Shown piece by piece: positions 1-5,292 of a DNA stretch of 5,298 nt. This stretch comes from Prevotellaceae bacterium UBA6858. Its GTDB lineage: Bacteria; Bacteroidota; Bacteroidia; Bacteroidales; Bacteroidaceae. Every line of letters begins with the position of its first letter. Position 1 is the first letter of the stretch. The translations under genes were made by a program, and so were the position numbers. The DNA lies in contig DKDC01000031.1 of assembly GCA_002451695.1 (NCBI GenBank), positions 201,716 to 207,013 on the forward strand, read 5' to 3'. The notes beneath the pieces are model-generated. The model was not told the origin of the DNA, did no database searches, and saw only the letters and a list, made by a program, of their open reading frames with translations.

Positions 1-14
1 TATCAGACATAATT
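1..14. repeat. 14-bp direct repeat, left copy at window edge
   Basis: TATCAGACATAATT at the first 14 bases is identical to the last 14 bases of the window. No gene lies in it. It could be a dispersed intergenic repeat, the terminal overlap of a circular or cut contig, or a site duplication. The sequence alone does not decide, and either copy may extend beyond the window. Confidence 0.8.
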
Positions 15-50
15 TTTTCTGTGTCCCATGTAGTTTTTCCCATGTCTGAT
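2..50. repeat. Inverted repeat ATCAGACAT / ATGTCTGAT
   Basis: Bases 2-10 are the perfect 9-bp reverse complement of bases 42-50, with 31 bases between. The T-rich spacer holds two CCATG copies around GTAGTTTTT. The right arm is not followed by a T run on the plus strand, so it is not a typical intrinsic terminator. The same heptamer occurs as another inverted pair at the opposite edge of the window. It could be a protein-binding site or part of an intergenic repeat; the function is unknown. Confidence 0.6.
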
Positions 51-135
51 GCAGAAACCGCCTTAATTTTTTCCGCCGCCCGCATTCCCCTCCTATTTAA
101 CTTTTGCACAAAGGGCGTATTTCAAAATAAATTTT

Positions 136-143
136 TAATTTTG
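136..143 (+). promoter_or_regulatory. Candidate -7 promoter element for corA (TAATTTTG)
   Basis: TAATTTTG matches the Bacteroidetes -7 consensus TAnnTTTG exactly and lies in an AT-rich stretch. Transcription would start near base 150, just before the structured leader. The -33 TTG is not at the usual distance: the nearest TTG (104-106) is about 29 bases upstream, longer than normal. A 9-bp direct repeat TTTTGCACA occurs at 102-110 and again at 139-147, overlapping the promoter, so one copy could also be part of an operator. Confidence 0.4.
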
Positions 144-163
144 CACACAGAAATAATCAATTC

Positions 164-327
164 CGGTCTGTCCGTGATGTTTCAGGCACAGAAATATGCC
201 AACAAGCCACGGAGACCACAAAATTCAATATGGACGACTATCACGCGGAAAACGAACGTTAGACCGACGGGAGACGTGCCTTAAAGGCCTTTGCTCCTGC
301 CGGAATTTTCATTTGGAGTAAAAGCCT
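164..327 (+). promoter_or_regulatory. Structured corA 5' leader with mutually exclusive hairpins
   Basis: This leader holds three possible stems. Stem A pairs GGTCT-gt-CCGTG (165-176) with CACGGAGACC (208-217) and encloses a small GGCA/TGCC hairpin. Stem B pairs 264-273 with 294-303 (10 positions, one A-C mismatch, one G-U) and encloses GCCTT-A-AAGGC (278-288). Stem C pairs AGGCCTTTGCTCC (285-297) with GGAGTAAAAGCCT (315-327), with one mismatch and one G-U, covering the ribosome site up to the base before the ATG. B and C share 294-297, so they cannot both be fully formed. CGGTCT (164-169) can also pair with AGACCG (261-266), which would open both A and the foot of B. I see no match to the M-box or yybP-ykoY consensus. 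A cation or metabolite switch for corA is an inference from the pairing and the downstream gene. Confidence 0.5.
315..318 (+). promoter_or_regulatory. Shine-Dalgarno GGAG for corA
   Basis: GGAG lies nine bases before the ATG at 328. A clear Shine-Dalgarno site is unusual here, since the other genes in the window have only A-rich sequence before their starts. It supports the 328 start and is itself buried in stem C of the leader. Confidence 0.65.
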
Positions 328-1254
328 ATGCGAACCTACTGGAACATAAATGACGGTCTGCGCACCGTTGAGACATGGCAGCCAAACTGCTGGACGCAGG
401 TTACCTGCCCGGACGACGAGGACATCGCGTTCATGATAAACAAGCTCAGCATACCCGAATATTTCATTGAGGACATCAGGGACAAGGACGAGCGCTCGCG
501 CTACGAATACGAGGACGGCTGGGTGCTCATAATCCTGAGAATACCCTACGTGAGGGAAGTGCGCTCGCACACGCCCCACACCACAATCCCCCTTGGCATC
601 ATCATCAAGAAAGACGTGTGCGTAACAATCTGCAACTACGAAACCAACATGATGATCGACTTCATAGCCTACCAGCAGAAGCGCAACGTTGGTTTCACCG
701 ACAGCATAGACCTCGTGTTCCGCCTGTTCCTGTCCTCGTCTGTCTGGTATCTGAAAAGGCTGAAGCAGATAAACACCCTCATAGAGGAGTCGAAACTCAA
801 CCTCGACCGCAAGATAGACAACGAGGACCTTGTGGGGCTTTCGCGCCTGCAAGACAGCCTTACATATTTCGCCACCTCGATACGTGGAAACGAAATGCTG
901 CTCTCAAAGCTGAAGTTCAAGCTGCCCATTGACGAACTCGACGCCGACCTCATAGAGGACGTGAACATCGAAATGAGCCAGGCGAGGGAAATGACCAACA
1001 TATACACCAACATCCTCAACTCCACGATGGACACCTACGCCAGCATCATCAACAACAACATGAGCAGCGTGATGAAAAGCCTTACATCGGTGTCGATTAT
1101 CCTGATGTTCCCCACTCTCATCGCAAGCCTGTTCGGCATGAACCTCATAAACGGCATGGAACATTTCAGCCTCGGCTTCCCGGCAGTGTTCGGAATTTCG
1201 GTGGCGGTTACCATAATATTCGTGTGGTGGTTCAGGAAAAAAACGTGGATTTGA
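328..1254 (+). CDS. corA: CorA-family magnesium/cobalt channel protein
   Basis: This 308-residue protein is an inner-membrane divalent cation channel of the CorA family, whose members work as pentamers that import Mg2+ (often also Co2+) and close when cytoplasmic Mg2+ binds the soluble domain. Residues 1 to about 130 form the cytoplasmic alpha/beta domain, rich in acidic residues. Residues 130-250 are the long helical stalk. The conserved stretch before the first membrane helix (NNNMSSVMKSLTSVS, from 242) leads into TM1 at about 251-269. The signature GMN filter is at 270-272, TM2 is at about 284-302, and the basic tail FRKKTWI closes the protein. The usual MPEL loop after GMN is replaced by NGMEHFSLGFP, common variation in distant CorA members. 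Length is normal. GGAG precedes the start at good spacing. It stands alone, with its own long leader upstream and 101 bases before the next gene. Transported ion specificity is not visible in the sequence. Confidence 0.93.
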   Translation: MRTYWNINDGLRTVETWQPNCWTQVTCPDDEDIAFMINKLSIPEYFIEDIRDKDERSRYEYEDGWVLIILRIPYVREVRSHTPHTTIPLGIIIKKDVCVTICNYETNMMIDFIAYQQKRNVGFTDSIDLVFRLFLSSSVWYLKRLKQINTLIEESKLNLDRKIDNEDLVGLSRLQDSLTYFATSIRGNEMLLSKLKFKLPIDELDADLIEDVNIEMSQAREMTNIYTNILNSTMDTYASIINNNMSSVMKSLTSVSIILMFPTLIASLFGMNLINGMEHFSLGFPAVFGISVAVTIIFVWWFRKKTWI

Positions 1255-1317
1255 GCCGTACGGACGGCAAAAGTGCAAAAAAGCGGAAAAACATTAGGCG
1301 GTTAAAATAAAAATCAC

Positions 1318-1325
1318 TTAATTTG
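1318..1325 (+). promoter_or_regulatory. Weak candidate -7 element upstream of the DUF349 gene
   Basis: TTAATTTG differs from the Bacteroidetes TAnnTTTG consensus at one position and lies 30 bases before the chosen ATG. No TTG is seen at the -33 distance. The region between corA and this gene is AT-rich with no other good candidate, so co-transcription from corA is also possible. Confidence 0.2.
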
Positions 1326-1355
1326 TACGTTATAACCCATAATGTCAGAAAACAA

Positions 1356-3275
1356 ATGACACCGAACGAAATGACACCCTCTCAGGAAGAGCTCAATACA
1401 AACGAGCCCGTTAAGGAAGAAACCAAGAAAGAAGAGACAGCCACGGAGGCGCAGGAGCAGCAAACGCCCGACACGCCGGCAGAACCCCAACCCGAAAAGG
1501 ACGGGGAGAAAACATACGCTGTGCCGGAAACCAAGGAGGCGGTAATCGCCAGGATGAGCGAGCTTTCGCACGCCGATGAAATCGCCGACAAGGACGAGAT
1601 AGAGCTTCTCAAAAAAAGATACTACCGCCTGCGCTTCGAAGAAGTGGCTGCGCAGCGTGAGGCGTTCCTGAACGCCGGAGGGAACGAAGAGGACTTCGAG
1701 CCGAACGCGGATGCCGACGAGGAAAGGTTCAAGGCCGAACTGAAACTGATAAAGGAGAAACGCGCACAGGAACACGAACGTCTGGAGAAAATAAAGCAGG
1801 ACAACCTGAAGCGCAAGCTCGAGATACTCGAAAAAATCAAGGAACTCTCCTCATCGCTTGGGGAGACCGGCAAAAACTACGACGCGTTCCGCAAGCTGCA
1901 GGCCGAATGGAAAGAGGCCAACCCCGTGCCGCAGGAAAACGCCACCGAGCTTTGGAAGAACTACGAATACTGCGTTGAGAACTTCTACGATATGCTGAAG
2001 CTCAACAACGAGTTCCGCGAATACGACTTCAGGAAAAACCTCGAAGCCAAGACACGCCTTTGCGAGGCTGCCGAGAAGCTCGAAACTTTCGGCGACCCCG
2101 TTTCCGCTTTCCACCAGTTGCAAAAGCTCCATCAGGAGTTCCGCGAAATCGGCCCTGTGGCAAAAGACCTGCGCGAGCAGGTTTGGGAACGCTTCAAAGC
2201 AGCCTCCACGATTGTCAACAAGCGTCATCAGGAGCATTTCGACAAGCTCAAGGAAACCGAAAAGGAGAACCTTGTGAAAAAGACGGCACTCTGCGAAAAG
2301 GCAGAGGCGGTAAGCACCGACAACCTCAAGACATACGCGGAATGGGACAAGGCCACAAACATAATAAAAGAGATACAGGCCGAATGGAAAACCATAGGCT
2401 TCACCCCAAAAAGCGTAAACACAAAGATTTTCGAGCGTTTCCGCAGCGTGTGCGACAGTTTCTTCGCAAAAAAGAACGAACATTTCAAGCAGCAGAAAGC
2501 CATACAGAACGAAAACTACGGCAAGAAGCTGGCTCTTTGCGAGAAAGCCGAAGCATTAAAAGACAGCACGGAATGGGGGGCTACCGCAAACGCCATAAGA
2601 GGTTTGAGGGCAAAATGGAAAGAAATAGGCCCGGTGCCCAACAAATACAATGAGTACCTGTGGAAACGCTTCAGCGAAGCCTGCAACGCATTCTTTGACG
2701 CACGCAGCCAGGCATCGGCGTCGCAGCGGCAAAGCGAAAACGAAAACCTCGAGACCAAGCGCAGCATAATTGAGCAACTGAAGGCAATCACCGCCGACGC
2801 AAAAGACGAAGGCGTGAAGAAAGTTCAGGAACTCATGGCGCAGTGGCAGGCCACAGGGCATATTCCCTACAAGTTAAAGGAAAAATTCTACGTGGAGTAC
2901 CACGAGCAGATCGACAGGATATACAACGAGCTGAACATTCGCCGTATGTCCCGCCGCGTTGAAAACATAAAGGCACAGGCAACCGCCGCAATATCACGCG
3001 GAGGCGATGCGATGTTCCGCGAAAGGGAGCGTTTGTTCCGTATGTACGAGGCAAAACGCAACGAAATGCAGACATACGAGAACAATCTCGGTTTCCTGAA
3101 CGTTTCATCGAAGAGCGGCAACGGTTTCGTGAACGAAATAAGGCGCAAGATTGAGAACCTGAAAAATGAGGTGGCGAACCTGCGCAAATCCATCGAGGAC
3201 ATTGACGAAAAGGCCAAGGCCGGCACGCAGGACGAAAGCACTCCCGCAGACGGCAACGCAGAAAACAAGGAATAA
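1356..3275 (+). CDS. DUF349 repeat protein, function unknown
   Basis: This 639-residue, highly charged, probably cytoplasmic protein has no signal peptide or membrane segment. Residues 1-60 are Glu/Pro/Thr-rich and likely disordered, and 80-150 are helical. Five DUF349 repeats follow at about 151-211, 224-290, 305-371, 386-449 and 463-524. Each has the pattern of helix, then LQxEWKxIGxVP, then a WxRFxxAxxxFF helix. Repeats 2-4 are canonical; repeat 1 reads WKEANPVPQE and repeat 5 reads WQATGHIPYK, both diverged. Residues 550-620 form a predicted coiled coil preceded by NNLGFLNVSSKSGNG, a segment I recall from Bacteroidetes DUF349 proteins. The tail is acidic. I chose ATG 1356; the in-frame TTG at 1323 would add 11 uncharged residues and overlaps the possible promoter, and ATG 1371 is an alternative. 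The biochemical role of DUF349 is not established; the helical repeats suggest a scaffold or binding role, which is inference. A strong terminator follows the stop. Confidence 0.9.
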   Translation: MTPNEMTPSQEELNTNEPVKEETKKEETATEAQEQQTPDTPAEPQPEKDGEKTYAVPETKEAVIARMSELSHADEIADKDEIELLKKRYYRLRFEEVAAQREAFLNAGGNEEDFEPNADADEERFKAELKLIKEKRAQEHERLEKIKQDNLKRKLEILEKIKELSSSLGETGKNYDAFRKLQAEWKEANPVPQENATELWKNYEYCVENFYDMLKLNNEFREYDFRKNLEAKTRLCEAAEKLETFGDPVSAFHQLQKLHQEFREIGPVAKDLREQVWERFKAASTIVNKRHQEHFDKLKETEKENLVKKTALCEKAEAVSTDNLKTYAEWDKATNIIKEIQAEWKTIGFTPKSVNTKIFERFRSVCDSFFAKKNEHFKQQKAIQNENYGKKLALCEKAEALKDSTEWGATANAIRGLRAKWKEIGPVPNKYNEYLWKRFSEACNAFFDARSQASASQRQSENENLETKRSIIEQLKAITADAKDEGVKKVQELMAQWQATGHIPYKLKEKFYVEYHEQIDRIYNELNIRRMSRRVENIKAQATAAISRGGDAMFRERERLFRMYEAKRNEMQTYENNLGFLNVSSKSGNGFVNEIRRKIENLKNEVANLRKSIEDIDEKAKAGTQDESTPADGNAENKE

Positions 3276-3293
3276 TCCCTTGACATACAAAAC

Positions 3294-3340
3294 GAAGCTA
3301 TCGGAGCGCACGCAGTGCCTCCGGTAGCTTCTTCAATTTA
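3294..3340 (+). terminator. Strong intrinsic terminator after the DUF349 gene
   Basis: GAAGCTATCGGAG (3294-3306) pairs over 13 positions with CTCCGGTAGCTTC (3319-3331), with one T-G wobble, and the interior adds GCAC/GTGC (3308-3311 with 3315-3318). A T-rich stretch TTCAATTTA follows. It begins 19 bases after the TAA and ends only about 25 bases before the next start codon. Confidence 0.9.
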
Positions 3341-3364
3341 GGAACTGCAAAAAAAATTAAAACG

Positions 3365-4231
3365 ATGAAACGCAACACTGGTTTTTTCAGAAACATAATG
3401 CCCGCATTATGCGCGATATTTCTCGCGGCATCCCTCGCATCGTGCGACAAACACACGCTGACAGCCCGCTCGGCGAAAAAAGCCATTGAAAAGGAGACCG
3501 CATTCCGCGACAGCAGTCAGGTGGTGCAAATAGGCATCGGCTACTACGAAGTTGACTCCGCCGCAAAGCAAAAGCTCGAGGCACTAGCAAAAGAGGGTGT
3601 AATATCATGCAAGATAAGCGGAACGACCGAACGCCACCGTTTTGAGAAATACACGTGGTGGGAAGGCACAAAAGTTTTCTACAAGGACATAACGCACTAT
3701 TTCGCGGAAGTTTCGCTGACCGAGGAAGGCAAAAAGTTCGTAGTCTCCAATCCTCCCGTCAAGCCGCTTGGCGAGGACAACATACCCGAAGCCGACTATC
3801 ACAACATGAGTGCAGACTCCCTGCAAACAGAAGCGTTTTCCGACAACAGCACAAACGGCAGTGCGGATGCGGTTTCGGAAAAATCCGCAAGCACCATCCA
3901 AAAAGACACAACAGGCAATGCGAACCCCTATTCGGAAGCTTTGAAAAAAGTGAAGCTCACCACAGTAAACGTGCTTACCGGTTTCTATAAGGTTGAAAAG
4001 GTTCTGAACGTGTTCTGCCCCGACAATTACAGGAAAAGCGGCATAGGCAAATGCAACTTTGTTTGCATATTCACAGGCATCACACCTTTCGGGAAAATCC
4101 TCACGACCCACAAGGACGGAGAGCGCACCTACGGCAACGCCGATTTCACGCGCTTTGAGGACAAAGGCTGGCGCGTTGAGATATACGACATCAACGGAGG
4201 CACGTCCGCAATGCCGCAACCGGCGTTCTGA
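3365..4231 (+). CDS. Putative secreted lipoprotein, function unknown
   Basis: This 288-residue protein has a signal peptide (basic MKRNTGFFRN, hydrophobic 11-23) ending in the lipobox LAS-C, with Cys27 as the predicted lipidated residue. Residues after the Cys are DKHTL, lacking the acid-rich export signal of surface lipoproteins in Bacteroidetes, so a periplasm-facing anchor is more likely (inference). Two compact parts are visible. About 33-130 contains a GIGYYEVDSAAKQKLEALAKEGVISC stretch resembling a small helix-strand fold; about 190-275 is strand-rich and ends in a GWRVEIYDI strand. They are joined by a Ser/Thr/Asn-rich linker (145-190). The mature part has four further cysteines (82, 218, 230, 234), three of them clustered, which could form disulphides. 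I do not recognise the family. The A-rich run before the ATG is typical of Bacteroidetes starts. It follows the terminator closely, with no clear promoter of its own, and converges on the exonuclease gene. Confidence 0.85.
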   Translation: MKRNTGFFRNIMPALCAIFLAASLASCDKHTLTARSAKKAIEKETAFRDSSQVVQIGIGYYEVDSAAKQKLEALAKEGVISCKISGTTERHRFEKYTWWEGTKVFYKDITHYFAEVSLTEEGKKFVVSNPPVKPLGEDNIPEADYHNMSADSLQTEAFSDNSTNGSADAVSEKSASTIQKDTTGNANPYSEALKKVKLTTVNVLTGFYKVEKVLNVFCPDNYRKSGIGKCNFVCIFTGITPFGKILTTHKDGERTYGNADFTRFEDKGWRVEIYDINGGTSAMPQPAF

Positions 4232-4246
4232 AAACCCGCGCCGCCA

Positions 4247-5002
4247 CTACAGATCCAAATCCAGCTCCACGGGACAATGGTCAGAACCCATTATGTTCCC
4301 GTGGATTTTTGCGTTCTGAAGTTTGCCGAGCAACGCACCGGAAATCAGAAAATAGTCTATCCGCCAGCCCGCATTCTTCTCTCGGGCGTGAAAACGGTAG
4401 CTCCACCACGAATACGCTCCCGCAAGCTCCGGGTTAAGATGCCGGAAGGTGTCAACAAAACCGCAGCCGAGCAGTTTTGTGAACTTTTCCCGCTCCTCGT
4501 CCGTGAACCCCGCATTGCGGCGGTTTGTCCTGGGATTTTTTATGTCAATCTCCTCGTGCGCCACGTTCATGTCGCCGCAAACCACAACAGGCTTCCTCTC
4601 CCCGAGTTTCAGCAGATATTCCCGGAATGCGTCGTCCCACTCCATGCGGTAGCCAAGGCGGCGCAGCCCGTCCTGCGAGTTCGGGGTGTACACGTCAACA
4701 AGAAAAAAGTCCCTGTCCTCGAAAGTTATCACCCTGCCCTCATGGTCGAAAGCGTCAATGCCCATGCCGAACGACACGTCCACAGGCTCGCGGCGTGCAT
4801 ATATGGCAGTTCCCGAATAGCCCTTCTTTTCGGCGGAGTTCCAATACGACCTGTAGCCGTCAAACTCCAAATCGAGCTGCCCCGGCTGCATCTTGGTTTC
4901 CTGAAGGCAGAAAAAATCGGCATCAAGACCCTTGAAAGCATCGGCAAAACCTTTTCCCGCGCAAGCGCGCAGTCCGTTCACATTCCACGAAACAAATTTC
5001 AT
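4247..5002 (-). CDS. xth: Exodeoxyribonuclease III (AP endonuclease, ExoA/APE1-like)
   Basis: This 251-residue enzyme belongs to the exonuclease III family of Mg2+-dependent nucleases that cut DNA at abasic sites and remove 3' blocking groups in base-excision repair. Nearly all catalytic positions are present: Asn7 in SWNVNGLRA, Glu35 in LQETKM (metal), Tyr105 in DVYTPN, Asp144 and Asn146 in GDMNVAHEEID, Asp216 in GWRIDYFL, and Asp241/His242 in GSDHCPVE. Length fits the short ExoA type (about 250 residues) rather than E. coli Xth (268). I chose the ATG at 5002 because MKFVSWNVNG is the family's usual start. An in-frame ATG at 5077 would add 25 hydrophobic residues that include the likely promoter. 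It is transcribed against the lipoprotein gene, 15 bases away, and its 3' end carries a hairpin that acts on the opposite strand. Confidence 0.96.
   Translation of the reverse strand: MKFVSWNVNGLRACAGKGFADAFKGLDADFFCLQETKMQPGQLDLEFDGYRSYWNSAEKKGYSGTAIYARREPVDVSFGMGIDAFDHEGRVITFEDRDFFLVDVYTPNSQDGLRRLGYRMEWDDAFREYLLKLGERKPVVVCGDMNVAHEEIDIKNPRTNRRNAGFTDEEREKFTKLLGCGFVDTFRHLNPELAGAYSWWSYRFHAREKNAGWRIDYFLISGALLGKLQNAKIHGNIMGSDHCPVELDLDL
4267..4310 (+). terminator. Candidate plus-strand terminator inside the 3' end of xth
   Basis: CCACGGGA (4267-4274) pairs perfectly with TCCCGTGG (4297-4304). The inner part adds CA/TG and ATGG/CCAT (4277-4280 with 4288-4291) across small bulges, and TTTTT follows at 4306-4310. 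In the plus direction this is a good intrinsic terminator for the lipoprotein transcript, 36 bases past its stop. In the minus direction the same bases encode the catalytic HGNIMGSDHCPVE segment, so the hairpin could be a coding coincidence. No better terminator is seen between the two genes. Confidence 0.55.
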
Positions 5003-5054
5003 ATTTTCTGTAAGTATAGCTAATGGCGTTTGCGAAGATAGCAAAAAGAAACAA

Positions 5055-5062
5055 CAAAAATA
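5055..5062 (-). promoter_or_regulatory. Candidate -7 promoter element for xth (TATTTTTG on minus strand)
   Basis: On the minus strand this reads TATTTTTG, an exact TAnnTTTG match, about 53 bases before the xth ATG. The -33 TTG is not found at normal spacing. The expected leader would contain a small TTTGC/GCAAA inverted repeat (5029-5033 with 5041-5045). Confidence 0.35.
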
Positions 5063-5204
5063 CAATCCAAACCACACAGAGCCGCCATTACGCTTATAAT
5101 AAACGCTTCACCCATGATAAGGGCGTTCCATTTCCACACCAAGCCGCCGCCAGATGCAAACACCGCAAAAATTGCATAAGGCGTTGGTTTTCAAATAAAT
5201 GCCA

Positions 5205-5252
5205 TTACAAAGAACATCTTTTGTAACGTTTTGTTTTTCAAGGGTTTGAAAA
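5205..5252. repeat. Two adjacent AT-rich hairpins
   Basis: TTACAAAGA (5205-5213) pairs with TCTTTTGTAA (5217-5226) with one bulged T. Immediately after, TTTTCAA (5235-5241) pairs perfectly with TTGAAAA (5246-5252) around a GGGT loop. CGTTTTGTTTTTC lies between them, so the first could be a weak plus-strand terminator. No plus-strand gene ends nearby inside the window, so its use is unclear. Confidence 0.45.
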
Positions 5253-5264
5253 TGGCGAAAAAAG

Positions 5265-5292
5265 GTCTGATGTAGTTTTAATTATATCAGAC
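5265..5292. repeat. Inverted repeat GTCTGAT / ATCAGAC at right edge
   Basis: GTCTGAT (5265-5271) is the perfect complement of ATCAGAC (5286-5292), 14 bases apart. The right arm sits in the centre of a second symmetry, AATTAT (5280-5285) with ATAATT (5293-5298). The same heptamer pair occurs inverted at the left edge. GTCTGATGTAG here resembles GTCTGATGCAG at 44-54. Confidence 0.6.

Noticed and set aside
21..284. Open frame of 87 codons on the plus strand before corA
   Set aside because: It has no ribosome site, no recognisable domain, and runs through AT-rich promoter sequence and the structured leader. The composition is unlike the neighbouring genes.
150..327. Known magnesium or manganese riboswitch (M-box, yybP-ykoY) before corA
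   Set aside because: I could not find the conserved core sequences of either class. The leader is therefore described only by its own pairing.
259..852. 197-codon minus-strand frame over the start of corA
   Set aside because: It is antisense to a clear CorA protein. The Val/His-rich product is typical of a shadow of a coding frame.
1255..1268. GCCGT-ACGG-ACGGC hairpin right after the corA stop
   Set aside because: The stem is perfect but only 5 bp, and it is followed by A-rich rather than T-rich sequence, so it is not convincing as a terminator.
1323..1355. TTG start for the DUF349 protein
   Set aside because: It overlaps the only promoter-like sequence, and the 11 extra residues do not resemble the acidic N-terminus. 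ATG at 1356 is preferred.
4277..5023. 248-codon plus-strand frame antisense to xth
   Set aside because: The minus strand encodes a full exonuclease III with its catalytic residues. The plus-strand product has no domain and is explained by codon bias of xth.
5003..5077. 25-residue hydrophobic N-terminal extension of exonuclease III, resembling a signal peptide
   Set aside because: The family normally begins at MKFVSWNVNG, the enzyme acts on DNA in the cytoplasm, and the candidate promoter lies inside the extension.
5023..5226. 67-codon plus-strand frame upstream of xth
   Set aside because: The product is rich in Arg, Lys, His and Gln without a domain, it has no ribosome site, and it overlaps the xth promoter region.
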